Assembly (NCBI RefSeq): GCF_019243775.1 | Contig: NZ_CP069157.1 | Coordinates: 1,488,001-1,552,000 of the forward strand | Direction: 5' to 3' | Length of the DNA: 64,000 nt | Origin: Morganella morganii | Lineage (GTDB): Bacteria > Pseudomonadota > Gammaproteobacteria > Enterobacterales > Enterobacteriaceae | Part shown: piece by piece, positions 11,086-18,933 of the stretch | How positions within the stretch are numbered: the stretch's first letter is position 1 | Layout: every line of letters begins with the position of its first letter | Made by a program: the position numbers and the translations under genes | The notes under the pieces: generated by a model | Seen by the model: only the letters and a program-made list of their open reading frames with translations | Told to the model about the DNA's origin: nothing | Databases searched by the model: none

Positions 11086-11108
11086 GTTTCGGGGAAAATG
11101 CCCGAAAC
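11086..11108 (+). other. Hairpin in the leader of the YfaZ-like gene
   Basis: GTTTCGGG and CCCGAAAC form an eight-base-pair stem with a 7-base loop, ending 27 bases before the yfaZ start. There is no T-run on either side, so it is more likely an mRNA leader structure than a terminator. Confidence 0.4.
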
Positions 11109-11135
11109 CCTGTCTGAATTTATGTGGTGGCAAAA

Positions 11136-11675
11136 ATGAAAAAATATAAAGCAGCTGTGGCTGCAACACTGATGCTTGCGGCAGGTGCTGCAAACGCAAT
11201 CTCTATGGATGTTGAAGCCGGTAAGAAATTTACTGATATCAATGTGGGCTTAGGTGACCCGTACTCCGGTCTGTCATTTGACGGTAACTGGGCGCGCAGT
11301 GATCACCAGGGGCAGTTAGGCGGCGCGCGTGCCAAATTTGCTTTCCCGCTGGGCCCGGTTTCCGCGAGTGTCGGCGGTAAAGCGGTTTACATCGACCCTG
11401 AAGTGGGTAAGAAAGGTATGGCCGTGGCTCCGGGTGTCGGTGTGGCATGGAGCATTCTGCCGTCAGTACGTGTTTACGGTGAGTTTTACGGTGCGCCGTC
11501 AGGCCTGACTTCCGGTAACGACTCTTATAAAGAAGCGGATGTCGGTGCAAACTGGACAGTATTTGCCCCGCTGAATGTCAAAGCCGGTTACCGTAAGATT
11601 GAAGTTGAATCCAACAGCGGTCATGAAAACCGTATTGCGGATGGCGCTTATCTGGGCGCGGGTCTGAGTTTCTGA
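11136..11675 (+). CDS. yfaZ: YfaZ-like outer-membrane beta-barrel protein
   Basis: Small outer-membrane protein of about 179 residues. The signal peptide is MKKYKAAVAATLMLAAGAANA, followed by alternating short hydrophobic beta-strand segments and a C-terminal aromatic residue (GAGLSF), the usual outer-membrane assembly signal. It resembles the YfaZ family, whose function is unknown (porin-like). In E. coli yfaZ also lies near the men operon. The start is uncertain: a GTG at 11124 is in frame, but the ATG at 11136 gives the cleaner signal peptide. A terminator follows directly. Confidence 0.8.
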   Translation: MKKYKAAVAATLMLAAGAANAISMDVEAGKKFTDINVGLGDPYSGLSFDGNWARSDHQGQLGGARAKFAFPLGPVSASVGGKAVYIDPEVGKKGMAVAPGVGVAWSILPSVRVYGEFYGAPSGLTSGNDSYKEADVGANWTVFAPLNVKAGYRKIEVESNSGHENRIADGAYLGAGLSF

Positions 11676-11691
11676 TCCCCGTTTTGCAGAC

Positions 11692-11722
11692 AAAAAAACC
11701 CGTTCACTGAACGGGTTTTTTT
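11692..11722. terminator. Bidirectional terminator between yfaZ and satP
   Basis: CCCGTTC/GAACGGG stem with a three-base loop, an A-run before it and seven Ts after it. It serves the convergent yfaZ and satP genes. Confidence 0.9.
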
Positions 11723-11739
11723 ATACAGAAATCGTGTCA

Positions 11740-12309
11740 TCAGGCGTGACGTTCACCGATTGGTAAAATTGTCCGGCCATACTGTTCATTCAGAACTTCA
11801 GCCATTGCCAGATAAAATGCAGTCGCACCACATAAAATACCTTCATAACCGGCAAATTTCAGTAATGCGGCATTACCGGTAGCATTACCGATAACGAGCA
11901 GGGCAAATAAAATCACCAGTAAAAAGAAAACCGCGCGCAGTGTCAGGTTTGCTTTCAGTGTGGCAATAAACATAAAGAACGAGAAAATACCCCACAGTGC
12001 CAGATAGACAGCCAGGAATTCATGACTGGTTGCTTCACCGAATCCCATTGACGGCATCAGCAGTATGCCGACCAGACTTATCCAGAAAAAGCCATACGAC
12101 GTAAAGGCAGTCGCACCGAACGTATTTCCTTTCTTAAATTCAAAAATACCCGCGATGACCTGCGCAATACCACCGTAGAAAATCCCCATGCTCAGAATAA
12201 CAGAAGCCATCGGGAAGAATCCGGCGTTGTGGACATTCAGCAGGATAGTCGTCATACCAAATCCCAGTAAGCCCAGCGGGCCTGGATTCGCAATACGGTC
12301 AGAGCTCAT
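11740..12309 (-). CDS. satP: Acetate/succinate:proton symporter SatP (YaaH)
   Basis: Inner-membrane carrier of the GPR1/FUN34/YaaH family, 189 residues. It has six hydrophobic segments and the family signature NPGPLGLLGFG near the N-terminus. E. coli SatP (188 residues) moves acetate and succinate with protons. The ATG has GAGGT upstream. It stands alone between the yfaZ terminator and a long AT-rich region. Confidence 0.92.
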   Translation of the reverse strand: MSSDRIANPGPLGLLGFGMTTILLNVHNAGFFPMASVILSMGIFYGGIAQVIAGIFEFKKGNTFGATAFTSYGFFWISLVGILLMPSMGFGEATSHEFLAVYLALWGIFSFFMFIATLKANLTLRAVFFLLVILFALLVIGNATGNAALLKFAGYEGILCGATAFYLAMAEVLNEQYGRTILPIGERHA

Positions 12310-13053
12310 AGAACCTCAATCAGATAAATAAAGGAGAGACACACTATTCAAAGGCGCGGATGATAAGGGGAAATGTACAGAAATACAACTATAAAAAACT
12401 GATTTTTGCAGGGTAAATGTTAAATATTAATATATTGTAAAACAAGATGTCTTGTTTACGGCAGATTTGTTTAAAAATATGGCAGATCGGGTGTGTTTAC
12501 CCGCTGTTCAGAATAACCTGTTTTTTTGACCGGTAATAAGTGTATTCAAATTATGATTAGGCGTAATTACGATGAAATATTTTATTATCTTATTTAAATA
12601 AGGAAATAAAAAATAATAGTATGGCTTAGCTGATTTATTACTGTTATTAATAAAAGAATGATTAACTAAAGTATCATAACTACGTATTAAACGAGTGGTA
12701 TATATCGGTTAATACTTATATGCGTATATTGTGTAAATACCTTTATTTCCACACAAACGGTAAAGGAATAATGTGAATCACTGCCTGTTGAGGGAGTATT
12801 GAGATTTTATATGATTATAATAATCCATAAATGAGTATGGCGAAGTGATTTAATATATTTTATTTGCCGGGAAAAAGGACGTTATTTATGCGGGTAAAAA
12901 TTTATAAATTTATGTATTTAAATAGCGAAAAAGCACATATCACATGATATAGTATTAACCAATAAACAACCGAAAAGTAACAATTCGTAGCAATGATAAC
13001 ACAAAATTAGTATAACTATTTGATAGTAGTTAATTTTCGCTGTTTTCAAAAAA
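12310..13053. other. AT-rich intergenic region upstream of satP
   Basis: About 740 bases with no convincing coding frame on either strand. Base composition is much more AT-rich than the flanking genes. It must hold the satP promoter, but I could not fix one with confidence. Many TATA-like strings occur by composition alone. Confidence 0.6.
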
Positions 13054-13212
13054 ATGTTCTCCGGAATAATATGTTTTTCTTTGAACATTAAACGTAATGT
13101 GACGATAATAAATCACAGGGAATTTTTAGATAATTCTTACCGGGGTGTCAGTCAACAGCAATTCCCTGATGTCTTAATTAAAGACGGAAAGGCAGTAGTT
13201 ATATTAAAATAA
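13054..13212 (+). CDS. Possible 52-residue small protein upstream of the AriR-like gene
   Basis: An ATG frame of 52 codons ends 12 bases before the next gene. The second half (HREFLDNSYRG..., ending GKAVVILK) has a balanced, protein-like composition despite the AT-rich setting. There is no clear ribosome binding site before the ATG; a TTG 27 bases further on is an alternative start. I do not recognise a family. Spacing to the next gene would suit a two-gene operon of small regulators. Weakly supported. Confidence 0.25.
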   Translation: MFSGIICFSLNIKRNVTIINHREFLDNSYRGVSQQQFPDVLIKDGKAVVILK

Positions 13213-13224
13213 ATAGGCACAAAT

Positions 13225-13425
13225 ATGATTTCAGAACGAGTTAGCGACGCATATGTTTATGGCGAAATTTGCCAGGCAATCGGCAGAGCCGCTGTCCTTT
13301 TATGCAAAAGTGGCGAGCCGGTTACTAAAGAAGCCATTCAGGTGATGCTGGAAATATATTGGGAACAGCAGAATGATGACTTTATGAATGTCATCTATGA
13401 AAAAGCCATCAATGCACTGGACTGA
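13225..13425 (+). CDS. AriR/YmgB-like small biofilm and acid-stress regulator
   Basis: Helical acidic protein of 66 residues. The pattern of a Q-A-I helix, then L...SGEPVTKEAI...L and a final amphipathic helix resembles the YmgB/AriR/YcgZ connector family. In E. coli these small proteins act through the Rcs phosphorelay on biofilm and acid resistance. AGG lies about 7 bases before the ATG. A stem ending in a T-run follows the stop. The resemblance is by pattern only, so the family call is tentative; that the frame is a real gene is more secure. Confidence 0.6.
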   Translation: MISERVSDAYVYGEICQAIGRAAVLLCKSGEPVTKEAIQVMLEIYWEQQNDDFMNVIYEKAINALD

Positions 13426-13453
13426 TTGTTATCAGCCATTATTCTCAATAAAG

Positions 13454-13504
13454 GAGAACTCAGCCGCATAATCCCTCCCTTTTTGTGGTTGCGGTTCTCT
13501 TTTG
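13454..13504 (+). terminator. Terminator after the AriR-like gene
   Basis: GAGAA...CCGCA pairs with TGCGG and TTCTC (with a small bulge on the left arm), and the stem is followed by TTTTG. It lies 28 bases after the stop of the small gene. Confidence 0.6.
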
Positions 13505-13678
13505 TTATTCCGTCTTTTCCTTGCCCGTCATATCCGCCGCCGTATTTGTCAGCGCGGCTACACACGGGTACCTGAAATAAATGCATTATGGCAGCAGCAT
13601 GGCAGTTTTCTGACATGGGGGCGGCTGATGCTTTTTTGTCTGGTGATGACAGCGGGAATATTGTGGGTTTAAAACCTG

Positions 13679-13855
13679 TCAGAACAGAGAGAATAAAATA
13701 ACCACCGGTAATGACATCGGCCAGGTGAGGGCTATCAGCAGGCAACTGAGCAGGCGGAAAAACGGGTTCGGATCTTTTGTCAGGAAAAAAGTCAGAATGA
13801 ATGAAAGAAGACCACCTGTTGCGTAGATAGTCAGTAAAATCTGTGCAGAGGACAT
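13679..13855 (-). CDS. GhoT/OrtT-family small membrane toxin (orphan)
   Basis: A 58-residue, two-helix inner-membrane protein. The C-terminus LTWPMSLPVVILFSLF is almost the same as the end of E. coli GhoT (57 residues), and the spacing of the two hydrophobic helices agrees. GhoT and OrtT insert in the inner membrane, reduce ATP and proton motive force and favour persistence. I use the ATG at 13855, which gives the family length; there is no strong ribosome binding site. No GhoS-like antitoxin frame lies beside it, so it is either an orphan (OrtT-like) or controlled by something unrecognised. A strong hairpin lies about 70 bases upstream. Confidence 0.8.
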   Translation of the reverse strand: MSSAQILLTIYATGGLLSFILTFFLTKDPNPFFRLLSCLLIALTWPMSLPVVILFSLF

Positions 13856-13923
13856 AACGGTTACATTAGTTAAACTGATGCGGGTAGTGTACCTCACCCC
13901 GCGTGATAAATCATGGCGGATCT

Positions 13924-13965
13924 GCTGCCGGCACCGGAATTTTTATGATTTTCCGTGCCGGCAGC
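13924..13965. other. Strong GC-rich hairpin upstream of the ghoT-like gene
   Basis: GCTGCCGGCACCGGAA pairs with TTCCGTGCCGGCAGC around an AT loop, with a single bulged C. It lacks a clean T-run on either side, so it may be a transcript-end stabiliser or a small repeat rather than a terminator. Confidence 0.5.
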
Positions 13966-14159
13966 GGTGTTTTACAGCCCGGCTGATAAGAAAATGCTCC
14001 CGTAAGGGAGCAAAAATAAAGAAAAATAACGAAGAAATGCACGATTATCTGTTCTGATAATAATGATTAATGACAAAATTACTACACGGTTATTCCTGTC
14101 TTTATGCTGAATGCCGGGTCGGATCACATTTTTAGTCGTCGTAATCAGATATAGCAGAC

Positions 14160-14187
14160 AAAAAAATTGCCGGTCAGCTGACCGGCA
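14160..14187 (-). terminator. Lone minus-strand terminator without a matching gene
   Basis: A perfect 18-base palindrome, GCCGGTCAGCTGACCGGC, is followed on the minus strand by AATTTTTTT. On the plus strand it has only an A-rich flank, so it would act on the minus strand. No annotated minus-strand gene lies upstream of it before the plus-strand symporter gene, which suggests an unrecognised small RNA or small gene. Confidence 0.65.
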
Positions 14188-14940
14188 AAAATATATTAAG
14201 AGCAATGTATACAATCCGGTATATAACAGATTATATAACGCTATGTTAGCGGAAACGGGTCTGTGGTGAAAGCTTTTTTTCACAGGAGTGTGTTACAGAG
14301 CAAAGTTTGGCCCGGAATCAGAGCCCGCCTGAGGTAAGCAGTGATCGGCAGGCTGACGGGCATCCCCGGTGTTGCTGCATGTTTCAGGTAATGAAAAAAG
14401 GTATATTATTTTGTAATAACCGACGTTTTTATTTCACGGTTTAATTTTTTATCTGAATTTTATTATTATCATTTCTGTTTTTCTCTGTGAGAACTTTAAA
14501 TTATCCAATTCTGTAAAAATAACGATTAATTAAGAGGGATATTTTAATATTGATTTAATCATGTGTTTTAATATCAGAAAATAAAACAGAATAGGGCGCT
14601 AAATTGAAAGTATCAGTTAATGAATAAGAATATAAAATAAAAAAATTATAACATCATGAAAACAAAGGCGTTATGTGTGTTTTGGATAGATTTCATTGAG
14701 TTGATAGTTCGGATTAAACGCTGTATTAATGCGAAAAAGTAACGCTGATAAATAGAACAAAAAAAAGAAATAAAAAAATATACAGGGAAATATTTCTTAT
14801 GGTAAAGTCGGGCTGATTCTTAATAAGAGGTGTCTTTTTTTTAAACAATCACTGTCAGATATGACAACACGGATACTACCTGTCATTCGTTAAGGGGCTT
14901 ATTCGCCGCAAATCAGCACAGCAATATAAGAGGTATAACT

Positions 14941-16395
14941 TTGACCGATATAATTAATACATTAAACGGACTGCTCTGGAACCACCTGCTCATCTATTTA
15001 TTACTGGGTATCGGACTGTACTTCACATTTCGTACCGGATTTATCCAATTCCGTCACTTCGGACACATGTTCAGCGTGCTAAAGCACAGTAAGAAATCGG
15101 ATAAATCCGGCATCTCGCCGTTCCAGGCGCTTTGTACAAGCCTGGCCGCGCGGGTCGGTACCGGAAACCTGACCGGGGTGGCTATCGCCCTGACTGCCGG
15201 TGGCCCCGGTGCTATCTTCTGGATGTGGGTGGTCGCCCTGATCGGGATGGCAACATCCTTTATCGAAAGCACACTCGCACAGCTTTATAAAACACGGGAC
15301 GACCAGGGAAATTATCGCGGCGGACCGGCATATTATATGGAACGCGGACTGAAAGCCCGCTGGATGGGCGTGTTGTTTTCTGTCTTCCTGATCATCGCGT
15401 TCGGGCTGGTCTTTAACGCGGTTCAGGCTAACTCGATTGCCCAGGCGTCCAAAATGGCCTTTGGTGCGGATGCCGGTTATGTCGGTGCCCTGCTGGTGGT
15501 TATCTGCGGCGTGATTATTTTCGGCGGTCTGCGCTCGATTGCCCGTGTGGCAGAGCTGGTGGTACCGGTGATGGCGGTTGCGTATCTTATCCTTGCTTTC
15601 TGGGTAATGGGGCATTACGCCGAGCGTCTGCCGGATGTCTTTATGCTGATAATAAAAAGTGCCTTTGGCTTACAGGAAGCCGTGTCCGGTGCTGTCGGTT
15701 ACGGTGTGGCGCAGGCCATGATTAACGGCGTGCAGCGCGGTCTGTTCTCGAATGAGGCCGGTATGGGCTCCGCACCGAATGCAGCCGCATCTGCCGCACC
15801 GTTCCCGCCGCATCCGGTTTCTCAGGGATATGTGCAGATGCTGGGGGTCTTTATGGACACACTGGTTATCTGCAGTGCCACCGCGATGATTATTCTCTCC
15901 TCAGGTGTACTGGATAATCCGCCGGGCGATATCAACGGTATTGAGATCACACAGCTGGCGCTGAGCTCGGTTGTCGGCAGTTGGGGATCCACCTTTGTGG
16001 CGGTAGCTATCTTCTTCTTCGCCTTTACCTCCATTATTGCCAATTACGCTTATGCGGAGAGCAATATGGTGTTTCTCGAGCATAAACACACCAAAGGGTT
16101 GTTTGTGCTGCGTCTGGCGGCGCTGGGAATGGTGATGTTCGGGGCACTGTCAGAAATGCCGCTGGTCTGGAAAATGGCGGATTTCTCGATGGGGCTGATG
16201 GCGGTGACTAACCTGATTGCTATTCTGTTGTTATCCGGCGTTGCATTTAAGCTGGCGAAAGATTATAACCAACAGCGCAAAACGGGGAAATTACCGCAGT
16301 TTGATATCAACCTTTATCCTGAAATCCGTAAACAGGTCGAAGACGGCATCTGGGAAGAAGTACCGGAACCGCTGGTCGAACAAAAGGTTAACTGA
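14941..16395 (+). CDS. Alanine/glycine:cation symporter family protein (YaaJ-like)
   Basis: Inner-membrane AGCS transporter of 484 residues that moves alanine or glycine with Na+ or H+. It has about ten or eleven hydrophobic segments and the family signature SLAARVGTGNLTGVA near residue 70, plus the conserved FSNEAGMGSAPNAAA stretch. It aligns along its length with E. coli YaaJ, including the N-terminal VLW/LLW...IYLLLGIG segment. The start is TTG, with GAGG 8 bases upstream; the next ATG would remove a membrane segment. A long AT-rich leader precedes it and a terminator follows. Confidence 0.9.
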   Translation: MTDIINTLNGLLWNHLLIYLLLGIGLYFTFRTGFIQFRHFGHMFSVLKHSKKSDKSGISPFQALCTSLAARVGTGNLTGVAIALTAGGPGAIFWMWVVALIGMATSFIESTLAQLYKTRDDQGNYRGGPAYYMERGLKARWMGVLFSVFLIIAFGLVFNAVQANSIAQASKMAFGADAGYVGALLVVICGVIIFGGLRSIARVAELVVPVMAVAYLILAFWVMGHYAERLPDVFMLIIKSAFGLQEAVSGAVGYGVAQAMINGVQRGLFSNEAGMGSAPNAAASAAPFPPHPVSQGYVQMLGVFMDTLVICSATAMIILSSGVLDNPPGDINGIEITQLALSSVVGSWGSTFVAVAIFFFAFTSIIANYAYAESNMVFLEHKHTKGLFVLRLAALGMVMFGALSEMPLVWKMADFSMGLMAVTNLIAILLLSGVAFKLAKDYNQQRKTGKLPQFDINLYPEIRKQVEDGIWEEVPEPLVEQKVN

Positions 16396-16400
16396 TGATG

Positions 16401-16425
16401 ACACCCGCGTTTGCGGGTGTTTTTC
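16401..16425 (+). terminator. Terminator after the AGCS symporter gene
   Basis: ACACCCGC/GCGGGTGT stem with a four-base loop, followed by TTTTTCT, eight bases or so after the stop. Confidence 0.9.
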
Positions 16426-16441
16426 TGTATGGGAGAGAATA

Positions 16442-16495
16442 ATGGACAATCCCCGGCTGAAACGGGCGAGGATAACCCGGCGTGATGTGCTTTGA
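16442..16495 (+). CDS. 17-residue leader peptide of the CatB-type acetyltransferase gene
   Basis: A short frame, MDNPRLKRARITRRDVL, starts 17 bases after the upstream terminator. Its ribosome binding site (GGGAGAG, 6-8 bases upstream) is far better than that of the acetyltransferase gene it precedes. The peptide is strongly basic (six Arg, one Lys). Its last codons overlap the left arm of one hairpin, whose right arm overlaps the left arm of a second hairpin. This is the layout of a translational attenuator, as known for inducible cat, cmlA and erm genes. Reality of the frame is supported by its ribosome binding site and position; its regulatory role is inferred. Confidence 0.6.
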   Translation: MDNPRLKRARITRRDVL

Positions 16496-16531
16496 ACGCG
16501 AGTGCATCACCACAGAATAGCGTTCTGTGGT
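16482..16531 (+). promoter_or_regulatory. Overlapping hairpins between leader peptide and acetyltransferase gene
   Basis: Hairpin 1 pairs GTGATG (16482-16487, inside the leader peptide's last codons) with CATCAC (16505-16510). Hairpin 2 pairs ACCACAGAA (16509-16517) with TTCTGTGGT (16523-16531). The arms share two bases, so they compete. A ribosome stalled near the end of the leader would break hairpin 1 and favour hairpin 2. How this would change access to the downstream start is not obvious, since the gene's weak ribosome binding site lies in the AT-rich stretch after hairpin 2. Confidence 0.5.
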
Positions 16532-16559
16532 AACTATCCATTAAATAATGAGATTTACC

Positions 16560-17210
16560 ATGAAACAAAAGCATTGGTCCGTTTGCGAACGGCTGCATGA
16601 AACCGTCACAAACCCGAATATTCATATTAAAGGTACGCACAGTTATTACAGCGATTGCTGGGATAATGGCTTTGAAGCCTCTGTTGTCCGTTATTTACAG
16701 GGCGATGAAATCAGCCGCGACTGGCAGCTCAGCTGGAAAGTGGATGAGCTGTATATCGGGGATTATGTCTGTATCGGAGCAGAAGCCGTGATCCTGATGG
16801 GCGGCAATCATACACACCGCCATGACTGGTTCAGCCTCTATCCGTTTCCGGATATGATTGATGAGGCTTATACCGGTAAAGGGGATACCCGGATTGGTGA
16901 TGGTGCCTGGATAGGCATGCGGGCCATGATTATGCCCGGTGTGACTATCGGGGAGGGCGCGGTGATTGCCGCGAACAGTGTGGTTGTCCGCGATGTCCCA
17001 CCCTATGCTATCGTTGGCGGTAATCCGGCTGCCTTTATCCGCAGCCGGTTTGATGAAAGTACCATCCGCGAATTGCTGGCGCTGTCTCTTTATGACTGGC
17101 CGCAGGCGAAGTTTGATGCCCTGAAACCGCTGATTTGTTCGGCAGATCTTGCCGGGCTGAAAGCAGCGTCAGAACAGTATGACATAAGAGAAAAACTCAC
17201 TCAGTCATAA
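16560..17210 (+). CDS. CatB/Vat-type O-acetyltransferase (left-handed beta-helix)
   Basis: Hexapeptide-repeat acetyltransferase of the xenobiotic (CatB/VatD) group, 216 residues. Seen: NPNIHIKGTHSYYS at the N-terminus, GDYVCIGAEAVILMGGNHTHR with the catalytic-His region, the beta-helix repeats IGDGAWIGMRAMIMPGVTIGEGAVIAANSVV, and YAIVGGNPA. Members transfer acetyl from acetyl-CoA to chloramphenicol or streptogramin A, but many chromosomal ones have unknown substrates. I use the ATG at 16560; an ATG 12 bases earlier lacks a ribosome binding site, and even this one has only a weak GAG. A leader peptide and hairpins lie upstream. Confidence 0.82.
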   Translation: MKQKHWSVCERLHETVTNPNIHIKGTHSYYSDCWDNGFEASVVRYLQGDEISRDWQLSWKVDELYIGDYVCIGAEAVILMGGNHTHRHDWFSLYPFPDMIDEAYTGKGDTRIGDGAWIGMRAMIMPGVTIGEGAVIAANSVVVRDVPPYAIVGGNPAAFIRSRFDESTIRELLALSLYDWPQAKFDALKPLICSADLAGLKAASEQYDIREKLTQS

Positions 17211-17221
17211 CTGACTTATTG

Positions 17222-17248
17222 AATACCCGCTGCGGCGGGTATTTTTTA
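17222..17248. terminator. Terminator between the acetyltransferase and GST genes
   Basis: AATACCCGC/GCGGGTATT stem with loop TGCG and a T-run on the plus strand. It overlaps the stop of the convergent GST gene. Confidence 0.85.
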
Positions 17249-17857
17249 TCGTGCGTTTTCAGCCGCCTGTTGTTCCCGCTGACGGGCACGTTGCAGCGCC
17301 GGGCGCTTTTCCAGCTCGCCGGTGTAATGCACCAAATCCTCTGACAATACAAAGCCCAGCATCATTGCCCAGCGTGAGATATGAAATAAGAAGATATCTG
17401 CCACAGAAAAATCATCATTGCACAGCCATGTTTTTCCGCTGATCTCCTGCTCAATCACCTTAATTGCCCGCAGAAAATCCGCTTTTGCCGGTTCAATTGC
17501 CCCCGGCTGCCGCATAGCTTCAGGCAGAACCACGGCGTGTCTCAGTATGATCCAGAGCGGACCTTCCAGCTCCGAAATAATATAGGCAAGCCACTGATTT
17601 ACGATGGCCTGTTTTTTCGGATCCTGCGGGTAAAAGCGGCCATTGCCGTAGGTTTGTGCCAGATAAATGCAGATAGCGGAGGATTCAAAAATAACCAGAC
17701 CGTTATCAGACAGTGCCGGGACTTTCTGGTTTTTCCCGGGGACCTGCTTTTCAGCAGACATCACATCGGTAAAGTGACACTGATAATCAAGACCCAGCTC
17801 TTCTGCCATCCAGGTGGCGCGGATTGAGCGCGACTTCGGGTAGGTGTAAATATCCAT
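17246..17857 (-). CDS. Glutathione S-transferase family protein
   Basis: Soluble protein of 203 residues with the two-domain GST plan. The N-terminal thioredoxin-like domain (YTYPKSRSIRATWMAEELGL, then KVPAL with the cis-Pro, then the glutathione-binding ESSAICIYLA) is followed by an all-helical C-terminal domain with SVADIFL. The Ser in PKSRS is in the position of the catalytic residue. The ATG at 17857 has CGGAG at good spacing, so the longer reading is rejected. Substrate unknown. It stands alone and is convergent with the acetyltransferase. Confidence 0.88.
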   Translation of the reverse strand: MDIYTYPKSRSIRATWMAEELGLDYQCHFTDVMSAEKQVPGKNQKVPALSDNGLVIFESSAICIYLAQTYGNGRFYPQDPKKQAIVNQWLAYIISELEGPLWIILRHAVVLPEAMRQPGAIEPAKADFLRAIKVIEQEISGKTWLCNDDFSVADIFLFHISRWAMMLGFVLSEDLVHYTGELEKRPALQRARQREQQAAENAR

Positions 17858-18050
17858 TTTATTCTCCGTGTGAATAAAAAGCTGAAAAACATCATGATGA
17901 TTCGCTTTCAGAGCATAGCACTGCCGCAGTGAAGTCGTCATAATACACGGCCGTGATATTATGTCCGTTGTGAATAATGCGGTCGTGATATTTCCGGGAA
18001 AGGGGCTGTACCGGCATTGTGCCGGATAACATTGTACAGGACAAAGAAAG

Positions 18051-18878
18051 ATGTGGCGTAGTGTGTGTCTGGTGTGTGCGCTGATACTGACAGGATGCAG
18101 TAATCAGAGCCAGTATATTGATCGCGGTGAGTATATTGTTGATCAGCGAAGTATCAAAGAGCCGTGGCTATCCAAACCGAATAATTATCTGGTTTTCCAT
18201 TATACCGCACTGAATGATGAGGCATCGCTGCGTGTGCTGACTGCCGGCGGGGTGAGTGTTCAGTATCTGGTGCCGACAATCCCTGCGGTACGTGACGGTA
18301 AACCGGTGGTATTGCAGTTGGTGCCGGAGGGCAATGAAGCCTGGCATGCGGGGAAAAGTCACTGGCGCGGGGAAAGCAGCCTGAATAAAAGCTCGATCGG
18401 CGTGGAAATTGTCAATCCGGGCACAGTGAAAATGTCTGTCGGGCAGCGCTGGGTGCCGTATCAGACTGCACAGATAGACCTGATTGTAAAACTGGCACAG
18501 GATGTGATAGCGCGGCATAACATTGCCCCGCAGAATGTGGTGGGGCACAGTGATATCGCGCCGCAGCGCAAACTGGACCCGGGCCCGATGTTCCCGTGGG
18601 AATATCTGGCAAAACGCGGGGTCGGCGCCTGGCCGGATGCTTCTGATGTGAAACGTTTTCTCGGTAACCGGCATCCGTCGGATAAAATCAGTGTCGGTGA
18701 ATTACAGCAGGCACTGAAAAAATACGGCTATGAGATTCCGCTGACCGGTAAGGCTGACGGGAAAACCCGCAATGTGATTAAAGCGTTCCAGATGCATTTC
18801 CGCTCTCACAAGGTGAACGGGGAAGCGGATGCGGAAACCCTGGCACTGGTGAAAGCATTGCTGAAGAAATATAACTGA
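18051..18878 (+). CDS. amiD: N-acetylmuramoyl-L-alanine amidase AmiD (lipoprotein)
   Basis: Zinc amidase that cleaves the MurNAc-L-Ala bond in peptidoglycan fragments, 275 residues. The lipobox LTGC puts the lipidated Cys at residue 16. The next residue is Ser, so it probably goes to the outer membrane. The amidase_2 domain shows metal ligands in YLVFHYTA and VVGHSDIAPQRKLDPG. A C-terminal peptidoglycan-binding domain (about 205-275) carries the G-ADG-T-NVIKAFQ motif. This is the AmiD layout of E. coli. A terminator follows. Confidence 0.92.
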   Translation: MWRSVCLVCALILTGCSNQSQYIDRGEYIVDQRSIKEPWLSKPNNYLVFHYTALNDEASLRVLTAGGVSVQYLVPTIPAVRDGKPVVLQLVPEGNEAWHAGKSHWRGESSLNKSSIGVEIVNPGTVKMSVGQRWVPYQTAQIDLIVKLAQDVIARHNIAPQNVVGHSDIAPQRKLDPGPMFPWEYLAKRGVGAWPDASDVKRFLGNRHPSDKISVGELQQALKKYGYEIPLTGKADGKTRNVIKAFQMHFRSHKVNGEADAETLALVKALLKKYN

Positions 18879-18900
18879 CAACGTATCAGCGGCAGGAATA

Positions 18901-18929
18901 AAAAAGCCCGGTCAGATAACCGGGCTTTT
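18901..18929. terminator. Bidirectional terminator between amiD and brnQ
   Basis: AAAAGCCCGGT/ACCGGGCTTTT inverted repeat between convergent genes. Confidence 0.9.
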
Positions 18930-18933
18930 GTGT

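Larger units (their letters stand above)
13856..14940. other. Long AT-rich intergenic region with several hairpins
   Basis: Nearly 1.1 kb without a convincing protein gene. It holds a strong GC-rich hairpin (13924-13965), a small GCTCCC/GGGAGC hairpin (13996-14011), a perfect 18-base palindrome with a minus-strand T-run (14169-14186), and a local GC-rich island at about 14310-14380. The rest is AT-rich and should contain the leader and promoter of the AGCS symporter at 14941. No tRNA or familiar riboswitch was recognised. Confidence 0.6.

Noticed and set aside
13395..13745. Minus-strand frame of 116 codons
   Set aside because: Crosses the AriR-like gene's terminator and overlaps both the AriR-like and ghoT-like genes; no protein-like pattern.
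13972..14283. Minus-strand frame of 103 codons starting with GTG
   Set aside because: No ribosome binding site, spans the perfect palindrome and terminator, and reads like translated AT-rich intergenic DNA.
14700..14940. Glycine riboswitch upstream of the AGCS symporter
   Set aside because: Looked for because such symporters often have one; the AT-rich leader lacks the conserved core strings and paired elements.
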